Under the pieces are notes generated by a model. It saw only the letters and a list, made by a program, of their open reading frames with translations, did no database searches and was not told the origin of the DNA. Shown piece by piece: positions 53,135-62,800 of a stretch of 64,000 nucleotides of DNA. The stretch spans positions 1,116,001-1,180,000 of the forward strand of contig NZ_JAGTUT010000001.1 in the NCBI RefSeq assembly GCF_025685605.1, written 5' to 3'. A program made the position numbers and the translations under genes. This DNA is from Granulicella arctica (GTDB lineage: Bacteria > Acidobacteriota > Terriglobia > Terriglobales > Acidobacteriaceae). The stretch's first letter is position 1. Each line of letters opens with the position of its first letter.

Positions 53135-53947
53135 ATGACAGTGTTTCTTCGTGGGACGCTTGCCTTTGCGGGCACCGTTGCTTTATCTCTCTGCCTGCAC
53201 ACGCATGCACAGTCCGCCCCCGCACCTGAAGCGGTCGCCTCGCAGCCCGACTCTGTGGCTGATCAAACCGTGACACTGACCGCCAAGCAGGCCCATTCCT
53301 ATCGGCGGATGATGAAAGACTGGGCCGATCTCGAACGGTATCGTGCGGAGGATGCCGTCTATCCTCCGCCTGTCCTGGATGAGCACCGCGTGGTCTTTTT
53401 GGGCGATTCCATTACAGATCGGTGGGGACGCAAGGATGGTGCCTTTTTTCCTGGCAAGCCATACCTCAATCGCGGCATCAGTGGCCAGACGACACCGCAG
53501 ATGCTGGTGCGCTTTCAGCAGGACGTCGTGTCCCTGCATCCAGAGGCTGTTCTTATTCTGGCAGGAATCAACGACATCGCAGGAAACACGGGCGACGAAT
53601 CGATGGCCGATATACAAAACAATTTCCGTTCCATGGTCGAGATCGCAAAGGCGAGTCACATCCGCGTGATCCTCGCATCCACGCTGCCTGCCTCGACGCT
53701 GCCGTGGCGGCCCACGGTCCAGCCAGCGGAAGCGGTACGCACGCTCAACGCATGGCTCCAGCAACTTGCAGAGCGGGAGCATCTCGTCTACTGCAACTAC
53801 TATCCCGCACTGGCCAATGCGCAAGGCGGCATGCGGGAGGAACTGGCTTTCGACAGGGCAGTGCATCCGAACTCAGAAGGCTACCAACTGATGACGCCGA
53901 TCGCTGAAGATGCGATACGTAGATCGTTGGCCATGCCCAAGCCCTGA
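53135..53947 (+). CDS. Secreted SGNH/GDSL hydrolase
   Basis: A 270-residue exported esterase-type enzyme. Signal peptide FLRGTLAFAGTVALSLC to AQS; SGNH blocks FLGDSITDRWG (Ser), NRGISGQTT (Gly), LAGINDIAG (Asn) and DRAVHPNSEGY (Asp, His) are all present, so the enzyme is complete. It belongs to the GDSL-2 group close to platelet-activating-factor acetylhydrolase-like and rhamnogalacturonan acetylesterases. AGGAG lies five bases before ATG 53,135. The nuclease gene follows after 80 bases and may be co-expressed. Natural substrate unknown, probably acetylated glycans. Confidence 0.9.
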   Translation: MTVFLRGTLAFAGTVALSLCLHTHAQSAPAPEAVASQPDSVADQTVTLTAKQAHSYRRMMKDWADLERYRAEDAVYPPPVLDEHRVVFLGDSITDRWGRKDGAFFPGKPYLNRGISGQTTPQMLVRFQQDVVSLHPEAVLILAGINDIAGNTGDESMADIQNNFRSMVEIAKASHIRVILASTLPASTLPWRPTVQPAEAVRTLNAWLQQLAEREHLVYCNYYPALANAQGGMREELAFDRAVHPNSEGYQLMTPIAEDAIRRSLAMPKP

Positions 53948-54027
53948 CAGAGCCGGAAGATCGTCGGCTAGTCGCAGAGAAAACACTATCTTGTTCTCAT
54001 CGTCTTTGGCGAAAGGAATCTCCTTAT

Positions 54028-54825
54028 ATGCGCACCTCCCGTCACCATGGATTCAGACTCACCACCGCCGCTGTCTTACTTGTGTTTACCGCCACACCCC
54101 ACGGAGCGTGGGGATGGGGCAAGACCGGTCATGCGGTCGTCGCCGATATTGCCGAGGCGCATCTGACACCCAAGGCTGAGGTAGAGATCCGTCGTTTGCT
54201 AGCCGTAGAGGGTGCTCATCACATGGCTGATATCGCGAGTTGGGCGGACGATGCAAAACGCGACCAACTGCCAGGAAGCCCGAGCCATACCATCCGCCTG
54301 CCAATCGACGGGAGTGCGGCCGGACCGCATCCTTGTCCCGGTCACTTTTGTGCCGATGACGCTTTGACTCGCTATGGGGCAGAATTGGCAGATACGAGTC
54401 TCCCCGACGCTCAGCGCGAGATAGCACTCAAGTACATTGTGCATCTCGTGGGCGATTTGCATCAGCCACTGCATGGCACCAATGCCACGGGGCAGATGCC
54501 GGTGGTGTTTCGCGGAAAAACGATGAGCCTGCATGCGATGTGGGACAACGGCATCATCGATGTTCATGGGGGAAGCGCAGAGAAGATCGCAAGCGCGGTC
54601 ATGAAGACCGAACATGTGATGCCGCCGCAGGGCGCTCCTATCGATTGGGCACTCGAGGATCTCTATATCGCACAACACAATATTTACAATGAGGTGCCGC
54701 TGAATCCCACGACGCCTGTGATCTTAGGGTTGGACTACGCTACGGAGAAGTGGCCTATCGTGGAACTGCGGTTAAACGAGGGCGGGCTACGGCTAGCCGA
54801 TCTACTCAACCGCCTCATAGGCTGA
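54028..54825 (+). CDS. Secreted S1/P1-type nuclease
   Basis: A 265-residue zinc-dependent single-strand nuclease. The signal peptide ends at AWG and the mature protein would begin WGKTGH, where Trp-1 and the His bind zinc as in nuclease P1. Other ligands: HHMADIASWADD, SHTIRLP, HLVGDLHQPLH and MHAMWDNGII-like SLHAMWDNG. All nine zinc ligand positions appear plausible. It degrades RNA or single-stranded DNA outside the cytoplasm, giving 5' nucleotides. AAAGGAATC precedes the ATG. A terminator hairpin follows at 54,867. Confidence 0.93.
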   Translation: MRTSRHHGFRLTTAAVLLVFTATPHGAWGWGKTGHAVVADIAEAHLTPKAEVEIRRLLAVEGAHHMADIASWADDAKRDQLPGSPSHTIRLPIDGSAAGPHPCPGHFCADDALTRYGAELADTSLPDAQREIALKYIVHLVGDLHQPLHGTNATGQMPVVFRGKTMSLHAMWDNGIIDVHGGSAEKIASAVMKTEHVMPPQGAPIDWALEDLYIAQHNIYNEVPLNPTTPVILGLDYATEKWPIVELRLNEGGLRLADLLNRLIG

Positions 54826-54866
54826 CCCGAATATATCTGACCAACAGCAAGCAGTATTTATCTTGA

Positions 54867-54898
54867 GGCTTTCGCTACGCGGAAGCCGTTGTTGTTTT
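54867..54898 (+). terminator. Rho-independent terminator after the nuclease gene
   Basis: GGCTTTCGC-TAC-GCGGAAGCC forms a 9-bp stem (one wobble) with a 3-nt loop, followed by GTTGTTGTTTTAT. It lies between convergent genes. Confidence 0.75.
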
Positions 54899-54902
54899 AT
54901 CT

Positions 54903-56000
54903 CTAGATAGAAATGAGGCCGGTGTAGATTGCTGCGAGTGAGAGGGAGCCGACGATGATCCAGAGAATGACTCCCTGAAGAAAAGGCCTGATGCCGACTG
55001 CCTGGAGCGTCTTCTTCGAGAGCGAGGTGCCGATCAGGAAGAGGGTGGCGGTGAGTCCCGCCTTACCAAGCTTGTTGAGATCGAGATAGGTGCCCATGAA
55101 GCGGGGTACATAGGTACTTAGGATCGAGGCTCCGATAAAGAGGAAGATGAACCAGGGAATCTTTATCTTCGCCTTCTGCTCGACGGTGCCGTTGGCTTTG
55201 GCTGCCCTGCCCATGTAGGCCGCCGTGATCAGGGATACGGGTACGATCCAAAGGGCGCGAGCAAGCTTTACGGTGGTGCCGATGGCCAGAGCCTGCGGAC
55301 CATACTTTGCGGCTGCTCCGACTACAGAAGAGGTGTCGTGGATGGCGAGGGCAGCCCAAAGACCGAACTGGTTCTGACTAAGGTGCAGCCACCAGCCGAT
55401 TGCGGGAAAGAGAAGTAACGCGACTGAGTTGAGGAGAAATACCGTGCCCATGGAGACCGAGATCTCTTCCTCATTTGCGTCAGTGATTGGGGCGATGGCC
55501 GCGATGGCCGATCCTCCGCAGATGGCGGTGCCGAGGGTGATGAGATAGCTGGCCTTGCCGCCGACTTTGAAGATCGTACCGAGCAGCAGCCCGAGTACGA
55601 CTGCTGAGCAGATGCTGATCGCGGTGTAGAGAAATCCTGACTTGCCGGCGTGAATGACCTGATTGAGGTTCATCCCGAAGCCGAGAAAGATGACAGATAT
55701 TTGCAGAAGGAGTTTGGCGAGCGAGCTTGATTCTTTGCGGTAGGGGTGCTCCACGGTGAAGCCGAAGGCGATGCCGCCGACCAGGGCTACCGGAGGCGAG
55801 ACCAGCCCGCTGCCTGCCAGGAGCAGGCCTAGAAAGAAGATGGATTTGCTGTCGAAGGTGCTCTTTGGGGTTCCGGGGCCGGTCTGTCCGAGATCGTCTG
55901 CGGCGTGCACGGCTGGTAGGATCTCCGCCGCTGTCTCGGTGATGAAGAAGTCTACTGCTGTCGTGTTACCGGTGTACTCTTGCGCGATTGTCGCAGCCAC
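54903..56000 (-). CDS. YeiH/UPF0324 family putative sulfate exporter
   Basis: A 365-residue membrane protein with about ten helices: FFLGLLLAGSGLVSPPVALVGG, LLLQISVIFLGFGMNL, LITLGTAICGGSAIAAIAP (family signature), WAALAIHDTSSVVGAA and the end ILWIIVGSLSLAAIYTGL. YeiH proteins have been linked to LysR (CysL-like) regulators and sulfur metabolism; some export sulfate or cysteine-derived sulfite. The start is GTG 56,000 with GAGGAAC. It is the last gene of a minus-strand set: LysR, small ORF, TSUP permease, this one. A 50-residue N-terminal cytoplasmic leader is longer than usual. Confidence 0.88.
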   Translation of the reverse strand: MAATIAQEYTGNTTAVDFFITETAAEILPAVHAADDLGQTGPGTPKSTFDSKSIFFLGLLLAGSGLVSPPVALVGGIAFGFTVEHPYRKESSSLAKLLLQISVIFLGFGMNLNQVIHAGKSGFLYTAISICSAVVLGLLLGTIFKVGGKASYLITLGTAICGGSAIAAIAPITDANEEEISVSMGTVFLLNSVALLLFPAIGWWLHLSQNQFGLWAALAIHDTSSVVGAAAKYGPQALAIGTTVKLARALWIVPVSLITAAYMGRAAKANGTVEQKAKIKIPWFIFLFIGASILSTYVPRFMGTYLDLNKLGKAGLTATLFLIGTSLSKKTLQAVGIRPFLQGVILWIIVGSLSLAAIYTGLISI

Positions 56001-56125
56001 GTTGTAGTTCCTCTAACGAAACTATCGGCTCGCCCGAACGGCACGTCCAAGTAAAACTTCTAATCACCCATAAGCTTTCCTTTGGTCGGGTTCGGCTTAG
56101 GTCCAACGCGTTAGGTTGTTACTCC

Positions 56126-56494
56126 TTATCGCGTAAAGACCAGTCTGGCTGCAAGCAGAACGAGGAGAACGGCAAAGCCACGGCGAAGCACAATCGCGGA
56201 TAGATGCTGCGCCCACATGCCACCAAGCCATCCTCCTACCGTGAAGCCGACCGCGACCAGCATGGCGAGTTTCAGGTCGACATGACCTGCTTTGTAGTAG
56301 GTCCAGAACGCGAAGGCACCTATCGGCAGGAGAAGGGTGGCGAGCGATGTGCCTTGCGCACGAATCTGCGACATGCCATAGAAGTAGATGAGAGCGGGAA
56401 TGAGGAAGGCACCACCGCCGATGCCGATGAGACCGGAGATGCCTCCGATAACGATGCCGAGAGCTAGTCCACCTGCGATGGCGATCGGTGTCAT
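56126..56494 (-). CDS. Half-size TSUP (TauE/SafE) permease
   Basis: A 122-residue membrane protein representing one TSUP repeat: GGLALGIVIGGISGLIGIGGG (glycine-rich first helix), FLIPALIYFYGMSQIRAQGTSL, and two more helices. Full TSUP proteins have two such repeats and carry sulfite, sulfoacetate or sulfonates; half-size ones must dimerise. ATG 56,494 overlaps the stop of a 47-codon ORF (ATGA), so it depends on that gene's translation. It is upstream of the YeiH exporter. Confidence 0.88.
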   Translation of the reverse strand: MTPIAIAGGLALGIVIGGISGLIGIGGGAFLIPALIYFYGMSQIRAQGTSLATLLLPIGAFAFWTYYKAGHVDLKLAMLVAVGFTVGGWLGGMWAQHLSAIVLRRGFAVLLVLLAARLVFTR

Positions 56495-56634
56495 ACGTAT
56501 GCCTGATGTGCGCTTGCTGCTGGCGCCTGGAAGCTTCCTGCGGTGACTTGTCGGGCGCTCTCGAAGCAATCAGCGTCGACCGGACAGCGGGCGCGTTTGA
56601 AGTGCTCGCGGAAGTTGATTCGTTCAGCAGTCAT
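56491..56634 (-). CDS. Small ORF translationally coupled to TSUP permease
   Basis: A 47-residue protein (starts TAERINFREHFKRARCPVDA, Cys17 and Cys23, then SARQVTAGSFQAPAASA). GAGGTGAGG stands directly before its ATG, and its TGA overlaps the TSUP ATG. Both points argue for real translation. No family recognised; the two cysteines could bind metal or sulfur. It may act as a leader peptide for the permease. Confidence 0.5.
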   Translation of the reverse strand: MTAERINFREHFKRARCPVDADCFESARQVTAGSFQAPAASAHQAYV

Positions 56635-56696
56635 CCTCACCTCACCGCTTACTATATGCAGTCCGCGGGCTGTTGGACAGTCAAGCAAGACGTTCC

Positions 56697-57650
56697 CTAT
56701 TTTGGAGAAGGTTTCCGTGTTCGAGGCCGGGTCAGATTTCCTGTCGGCCTTGGCGTGGCGTCGTAGGCGCTGGACCGCAGAAAGCGATGGAACGCTCCCG
56801 CGCTGCCCTGCGGTGCGGCCCCCAGGCGATAGGCCACAGTGAAGACACGGGAGAGCTTCAGCCCCTTGACGCGCGCGAGCTTCAGAGTGCCCAAGCTTAG
56901 CTGATTGCGGACCGCCCAGCGAGAGACGAAGGCTATGCCGAGGCCGGCTTCGACAGCGCTCAAGATCCCCTCGGTCGTATCAAGCGTCATGGTGGTGCGA
57001 AGGCTCCTGAGCTGAAGCCCAGCCTGCTCCAGGGCTTCCTCGACGACACGACGCGATCCTGAGCCATGTTCGCGGGTGACGAATGCGGCTGACTGCAGAT
57101 CGTTGACATCGATATCCTGATCAGCCCACTCGTGATCGTGCGGGACGACAAGGACCATGTGGTCTTCCATGAACGGCTCCGCCTTTACGTCTGAGCGCAG
57201 AGCCGGTCCCTCGACAAGAGCGAGGTCGATACGATGCTCCGCAAGGGAGGTCAGCACCTCGTCCGTATTACCGCTCATGCCGGAAAGAGAGACGCCGGGA
57301 TAATCCTTTCGAAAGGCCGCTAAGAGATTTGGCAGCAGATACTGCCCGATAGTTTGCGAGGCGCCGACGCGCAACTCATCGACACGGGTACCAGAGACCT
57401 CGGCGATGGCCTGTACAGCTTCGTCAACGATTGCCTTAAGGCTTAGCGCGTACTTGTGCAGCACCATGCCGCTCTCGGTGAGGGTTACCTTGCCCTTGGT
57501 GCGATCAAAGAGGGATACTCCCAACTCTTCTTCAAGAGCCCTGATCTGCTGCGTGACCGCTGGCTGAGTGATGAATAACTCTTCGGATGCCTTCCGAAAG
57601 TTGAGGCTATGCGCTGCAGCCCGAAACACCTTGAGTCTAAAGTTTTCCAT
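56697..57650 (-). CDS. LysR family transcriptional regulator (CysL/CbbR-like)
   Basis: A 317-residue regulator: N-terminal winged HTH (LKVFRAAAHSLNFRKASEEL, then TQPAVTQQIRALEEELG) and a LysR substrate domain beginning RVGASQTIGQYLLPNLLAAF, with AGLGIAFVSRWAV. The sequence is closest in style to CysL and CbbR. The TSUP and YeiH genes behind it on the strand are the likely targets, with sulfite or a sulfur compound as possible effector. LysR proteins usually sit divergent from their targets; here it is in line. Residues 290-317 form a basic, low-complexity tail (PRPTGNLTRPRTRKPSPK). Confidence 0.9.
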   Translation of the reverse strand: MENFRLKVFRAAAHSLNFRKASEELFITQPAVTQQIRALEEELGVSLFDRTKGKVTLTESGMVLHKYALSLKAIVDEAVQAIAEVSGTRVDELRVGASQTIGQYLLPNLLAAFRKDYPGVSLSGMSGNTDEVLTSLAEHRIDLALVEGPALRSDVKAEPFMEDHMVLVVPHDHEWADQDIDVNDLQSAAFVTREHGSGSRRVVEEALEQAGLQLRSLRTTMTLDTTEGILSAVEAGLGIAFVSRWAVRNQLSLGTLKLARVKGLKLSRVFTVAYRLGAAPQGSAGAFHRFLRSSAYDATPRPTGNLTRPRTRKPSPK

Positions 57651-57715
57651 AAAGCGGGCCCCCCGGTCCGACTGTCCACTCTTGTGTCTAACTTTAGCGC
57701 AGAGCTCTGCGGTGT

Positions 57716-58303
57716 TTAATCGCCGCTTGCGTCTTGCGGGGTAAGCAGAGATGCTGTCGAACGCACGGTCCAGACACGTCCGTTATAGCGGAGATCCGTC
57801 AGCGACAGCGGTGCAATGTCGAGTCGCCAAAAGGCTTGCGCTGGAGCGCCAAGAACATGAATGACAGCAGCGCGGATGACTGCCGGATGGGTGATGGCGA
57901 CGGTGTGCCCGAGAAGGCTCTGAAGCTCCAGCCACGCTGCCACGCGTGCAAGAAGATCGTTGATGGACTCGCCGCCGTGCGGGTGCGCATCCGGGTCCGT
58001 CAACCAGGCGACGAGAGCGGATGGGTCTTCCCGCTCCAACTCGCCAAGATCCCGCCCGCTCCACAGGCCGCAGTCGAGGTCACGCAGTTCGGCCGACGAA
58101 ATTGCGGTGAGCCCAAGGGCGGAAGCTGTTTCGAGCGTCCTCTTCTCAGGACCGGCGAGCACCTGCTGTGCCCGGGGACTCTGCCATTGAAGCAATGCAA
58201 TTCGTGCAAGCTGGAAATCTTCCAGTGACTCGTTCGCGGGGAAGGAAGACTTGCGTATGGCGGAGGTGACCGCGTGACTGATAAAGCTGATTCTTGAGGT
58301 CAT
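57716..58303 (-). CDS. Histidine phosphatase family protein of the cbt locus
   Basis: A 195-residue phosphoglycerate-mutase-like protein. The usual RHG start is ISHAVTSAIRK: Arg is Ser, the nucleophile His is kept. Further marks are ALGLTAISSAELRDLDCGLW, DAHPHGGESINDLLARVAAW and ITHPAVIRAAVIHVL (second His). Proteins of this type often stand beside CbtA/CbtB cobalt transporters and have been annotated near CobC, but a cobalamin step is not proved. It is divergent from cbtB; the 166-base gap between them has no evident riboswitch. Confidence 0.8.
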   Translation of the reverse strand: MTSRISFISHAVTSAIRKSSFPANESLEDFQLARIALLQWQSPRAQQVLAGPEKRTLETASALGLTAISSAELRDLDCGLWSGRDLGELEREDPSALVAWLTDPDAHPHGGESINDLLARVAAWLELQSLLGHTVAITHPAVIRAAVIHVLGAPAQAFWRLDIAPLSLTDLRYNGRVWTVRSTASLLTPQDASGD

Positions 58304-58469
58304 AGGTTCGTCGATTGTCTTCCAGATTAGTTAACCAGAGCTTCGGAATCTTGACATCGATCATGGTGGCACATAGGGTGGAATAAGCTTTGAAGATGGT
58401 GAACGAGCAGGAAGCAAATTATCGGACTGCTCCTCGCGCGTTTGAATGCATGATCTCAGGAGACTCCAC

Positions 58470-58688
58470 ATGGCTCAATCTGCAGTTGGTTCGATTACAC
58501 AACCTGTCTCTCTCCCTGTGATCCCGTTGAGCGAACTGTTGCCATGGTTGCTCTTCGGCGGCCTGCTGATGCTGCTGGCGATCTATTTTGTCGGCGCAGA
58601 ACAGGGCGCCACCTCCATCATCGATGGCCGTACGGTGCATGAATTCCTGCACGACGGACGTCATCTGCTCGGCTTTCCCTGCCACTAA
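58470..58688 (+). CDS. cbtB: Cobalt transporter subunit CbtB
   Basis: A 72-residue membrane protein with one helix (LPWLLFGGLLMLLAIYFVGAEQGA) and a His-rich end (HEFLHDGRHLLGFPCH) that can bind cobalt. CbtB acts with CbtA in predicted B12-regulated cobalt uptake. ATG 58,470 has AGGAG, nine bases upstream; the ORF from 58,446 would add eight unlikely residues. It is 28 bases before cbtA, one operon. Confidence 0.9.
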   Translation: MAQSAVGSITQPVSLPVIPLSELLPWLLFGGLLMLLAIYFVGAEQGATSIIDGRTVHEFLHDGRHLLGFPCH

Positions 58689-58716
58689 ACTCAACTGTAT
58701 TGTCTCGTGAAAGCTC

Positions 58717-59427
58717 ATGGTTCGTAAGCTGCTCGTTCGTGGGATTGTGTCTGGGCTGCTTGCTGGCCTGCTGGTCTTTCTTGCGGCACGCCTAATCGGT
58801 GAGCCACAGGTCGACAGGGCGATCGCCTTTGAAGCCAATGCCGACAAGCTGAAGAATGAGGCTCCTGAGCCAGAGATGGTAAGCCGTAAGATCCAGAAAA
58901 CAGCGGGGCTTTTGACCGGCGTTCTTGTCTATGGTGCTGCTCTCGGCGGCATCTTTGGTCTGGTGTTCGCCTTGTGCAGCGGACGGGTCGGACCGCAGGC
59001 GCCCCGAGCGCTGGCTGCCTTCCTTGGCGGCGCTGGGTTCATCGTGATCGGGCTGGTGCCAAGCCTGAAGTATCCAGCCAATCCTCCTGCCGTGGGGAGT
59101 CCAGAGACCATCGGGGTGAGGACGGCGACATTTTTCTTTATGATCCTCATCTCCGTGGCCGCAGCTGTTCTCTCGCTCCAGCTATCTCGACCGTTGATGC
59201 GCCGATTTGGCGGATGGAATGGTTCACTGCTCGCTGCAACTGCTTTTCTCCTGCTAGTGGGTGTTTTCTCCTTTGTGCTTCCGGTGATTAACGAAGTTCC
59301 AGCGGGCTTTCCTGCCGACGTACTGTGGCGCTTCCGCATCGCTGCGCTCGGGCTGCAGGCGATCCTGTGGGCGGCGATCGGGCTGTCGTTTGGATGGCTC
59401 ACGGAGCGCGAAACTCGCCGGGTTTGA
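58717..59427 (+). CDS. cbtA: Cobalt transporter subunit CbtA
   Basis: A 236-residue membrane protein with about five to six helices: VRGIVSGLLAGLLVFLAARL, TGVLVYGAALGGIFGLVFAL, FLGGAGFIVIGLVPSLKYPANPP (typical CbtA loop with conserved PANPP), the GSPETIGVRT loop, and C-terminal IAALGLQAILWAAIGLSFGWL. It moves cobalt for cobalamin synthesis. The gene follows cbtB closely and precedes a cobalamin riboswitch and cobN, which fits the predicted function. The ribosome site is modest (GTGAAAGC). Confidence 0.92.
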   Translation: MVRKLLVRGIVSGLLAGLLVFLAARLIGEPQVDRAIAFEANADKLKNEAPEPEMVSRKIQKTAGLLTGVLVYGAALGGIFGLVFALCSGRVGPQAPRALAAFLGGAGFIVIGLVPSLKYPANPPAVGSPETIGVRTATFFFMILISVAAAVLSLQLSRPLMRRFGGWNGSLLAATAFLLLVGVFSFVLPVINEVPAGFPADVLWRFRIAALGLQAILWAAIGLSFGWLTERETRRV

Positions 59428-59487
59428 AGGGCGTGCGGGTTAGCTTGTCGGACATTTGATAACGAGCAACGTGATACAACTTGATTA

Positions 59488-59660
59488 ACCTACGGTGCCC
59501 GATTGGGCTTAAAAGGGAAGTCCGGAGAGATACCGGCGCGGTCCCGCCACTGTAAACAAAGAGACGCTGCCAGCAAAAACCACTTGGTTGAACGATCAGG
59601 GAAGGTGGCAGCCGACAGATACCTTGTCGCTTTGAGCCAGGAGACCTGCCAGGGTTATGT
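59488..59660 (+). ncRNA. Cobalamin riboswitch
   Basis: The region carries the known conserved blocks in order: ACGGTGCCCG (P3 entry), AAAAGGGAAGTCCGG, GCGGTCCCGCCACTGT and the B12 box AGCCAGGAGACCTGCC at 59,635-59,650. It ends about 140 bases before the cobN start, so it controls cobN and anything behind, likely off when cobalamin is bound. It lies between cbtA and cobN. The remaining leader to 59,800 has no gene. Confidence 0.93.
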
Positions 59661-59800
59661 TGCAACGTTCTGCGGAGAACAGAGACCTTGCGCCTGATCG
59701 CTCGACCTTTCGAAGAAAACCCGTGCTTCCCCGTCATCCTGACATCTGTGTTCACGACCTTAGTCGCAGGTTCTAATCGACCGTGTGAGGAGGTCTAGCT

Positions 59801-62800
59801 ATGGCAACGACGAACCGACAGCGCGTGGTGCGGGCAGACGGACGAGCCTTCAATATCATTCAGCACCGTGCTCATCTGAGCTACTGCTCTCTTGGCTGCT
59901 GCTGCGGCATTACGGAGCGGGGCTACGCTGCCGTTCCTGTGGACGTCTACAAGGCGGAGTGGCTGAGACGTAAGATTCGTCACGACGTCCATCTCACCCA
60001 GGGCGGGTGTCTCGGGCCATGTGCACTTGCGAACGTAGTCAGCCTTGTCTTCGATAGCAAAAGCATCTGGTTTCATTCGGTCAATAGCGAATGGCAGGTA
60101 CGCCAGATCTACGACTACATTGACGCAATGCTCGCGGCGGATCGCTTTATACAGCCACCTGCGGAGTTGAGCGAGTATGTCTTCAATTATTACGATTGGG
60201 ATATTCGGAAGCCCGCTACGTCGGAAGGTCTCGTCACACTGGAAAAGGTACAGCCTAACGGCGCGATCATGCTGTTGTCGCATGCCGATACGGACTTACT
60301 GACCCTGGTGAAGACGTCTGAGTTTCTGCCTGAAGAGTTGCGCGTCGGCGCGTTTTCGTTGAACGCTCTCCGCAACGAAGATCAGATGGACGTTTTGATC
60401 AGCGGAGAGATGAGCAAAGCGCGCGTCATCATCGTCCGCTGCCACGGGCCGCTCAGTTGTATTCCGGGATTTGCGAAGCTCAAGAGCACCTGCATCGAAC
60501 GCGGCCAATCCCTTGTTCTGGTAAGCGGGTGCGGGGAGAACACGTCAGAGTTTTCGGAGACGATCAATGTACCGGCCGATGTGCTGCAGACGGCTGCAGA
60601 CTATCTGGGGCTTGGCGGCACCGGCAACTTTGGGGAGCTGTTTCGCTTCCTCTCGGACCGCCTGATGTTGACGGGATACGGATACGCCGCGCCCGCTGCC
60701 ATGCCGGAGCATGGGATCTACCTGCCGGATGTGGAGGTTGCAACGCTCGAAGACTGGGAGCGGCAGGCGGATCTGGAGAAGCCTACGGTTGCCGTGCTCT
60801 TCTACCGGGCTCATCTGATGAGCGGGAACACCGGCTTTATCGATGCGATTGCCAATGCGTTACGCAGCAAACAAGTCAATGCGCTTTGCGTGTTTACCTC
60901 GAGCCTCAAGGCGAAGGTTGAGGGTCGTCCTGCAGCATTTCAATTTATTGGTGGGCGGGCTGACGTTCTCATCTCGACTTTGTCGTTTGCCCTCGGCGAG
61001 GTAAATACCGGGTCGGTAACGGTGCCTGGGGAAGCGGTGGACTCGCTCGAACATCTTGGGATTCCAGTCCTTCAGGCGATTGCAAGTGGTATGCCGCGTG
61101 GCGCGTGGGAGGGGTCCCGCCGAGGCCTGAACGCACTCGACACTGCCGTGAATGTGGCTATACCCGAGTTTGACGGCCGCATCATTACCGTCCCGATCTC
61201 CTTTAAGGAAAGGGGAGCGGCCGGTTCAGAGAGCCTGTATGTTGCGCACGAGGAGCGAGCCTTGCGAGTTGCTGGTATTGCGGCACGCCTGACAAAGCTG
61301 CGCCGCACAGAAAACCGCGAAAAGCGAATCGCCTTTGTTCTCACAAACTCTGCAGCGAAGGCCTCGCAGGTAGGAGGCGCCGTTGGTCTTGATTCACCGG
61401 CAAGTCTTTTAACGACGCTTCATGCGATGCGCGCGCGGCGGTACAGTGTCTCTGCGTTACCAGAAACGTCTGATGAACTCATGCAAACGCTTCTGCAGCA
61501 TGGGACGTACGATGATCGCTATCCCCTTGATCCTGACCGCGCGATGCGCTTCTCGCGATCAATCTATCGCAAAATCTTTGCAGAGTTTCCGGAGCGCCCC
61601 AATCGCAGGATGCAGGACTTCTGGGGACAGCCGCAGGACCGCGGCCCAAGTATCCTGCCGGCTAAAAAAACCGATAAGAAGCTGCTGCCGACTATCGGCG
61701 GCAAGATCGTTTCAATCGATCAGGAAGAGCCCTGGGGAGACGAGAGCGACTACCTGTTTGCGGCGATGGACCTAGGGAATGCCTTGATTGCGTTGCAGCC
61801 TCCGCGCGGCTACGGCATCGATCCCGATGCGATTTATCACACGCCGGACCTGCCTCCAACGCATCACTACACGGCGTTCTACCGTTGGCTGGGAACCTCG
61901 CAGGAAGAGGGTGGCTGGGGAGCGGATGCCATCGTCCATATGGGAAAACACGGCACCCTGGAGTGGTTGCCAGGCAAGGGTGTTGGTCTCTCGGGAGAGT
62001 GCTATCCCGATCTGCTGCTTGGCGACCTGCCACTGGTCTATCCGTTCATCATCAACGACCCGGGCGAGGGTAGTCAGTCGAAGCGACGCGCTCATGCTGT
62101 GATCGTCGATCACCTGACGCCACCGATGACCTCTGCAGAAACCTATGGTGCCTTGGCTGAGTTGAACCAGCTGGTGAACGAGTACTATGCCGTCGAAAAG
62201 CTCGACCCGACCAAGCTGCCGTACCTGCAACAGCAGATCTGGGAGTTAGTTGCACAGACTAACCTGAAGGCAGACCTCGACCTCAAGACGATGCTGACGC
62301 GGGAGCGTGGCGATCACAGCCACGAGTGGGATGACTCACTTACTCCCGAAGGAATCCCTACCACGCTTGCATCGATGAATGGCAACGAGGTCGCCCACCT
62401 TATCGAGGATCTTGACGGCTACCTGTGCGAGCTTGGCATGGCACAGATTCGGAGTGGGCTGCATATTCTTGGGCAGATGCCACCGCTGCCGGAGATGCTT
62501 CGGTCGCTGACACGGCTTTCGAACACCGGCGCGCCGAGCCTACAGGCAAGTCTGTTGAGCGCCTTCGATTTTGACCTGACTGAGCTGCTGGCCAAACCCG
62601 GCGAGCGGCTACAGGAGACACGAGACGTTCTCGGTCGCACCTGCTATACCCATGCTGATGTACTCGAGGCGGTCGATCAGGCTTCGCTTGATCTGTACAC
62701 CATGCTCGAGACACTCGGCTTTCGCGAGGAAGTCATTCTGAAGGTTCAGCAGGCGGTCCTTGGACTGACGAACGAGCAGGTCACCACGGTCCTTACATTC

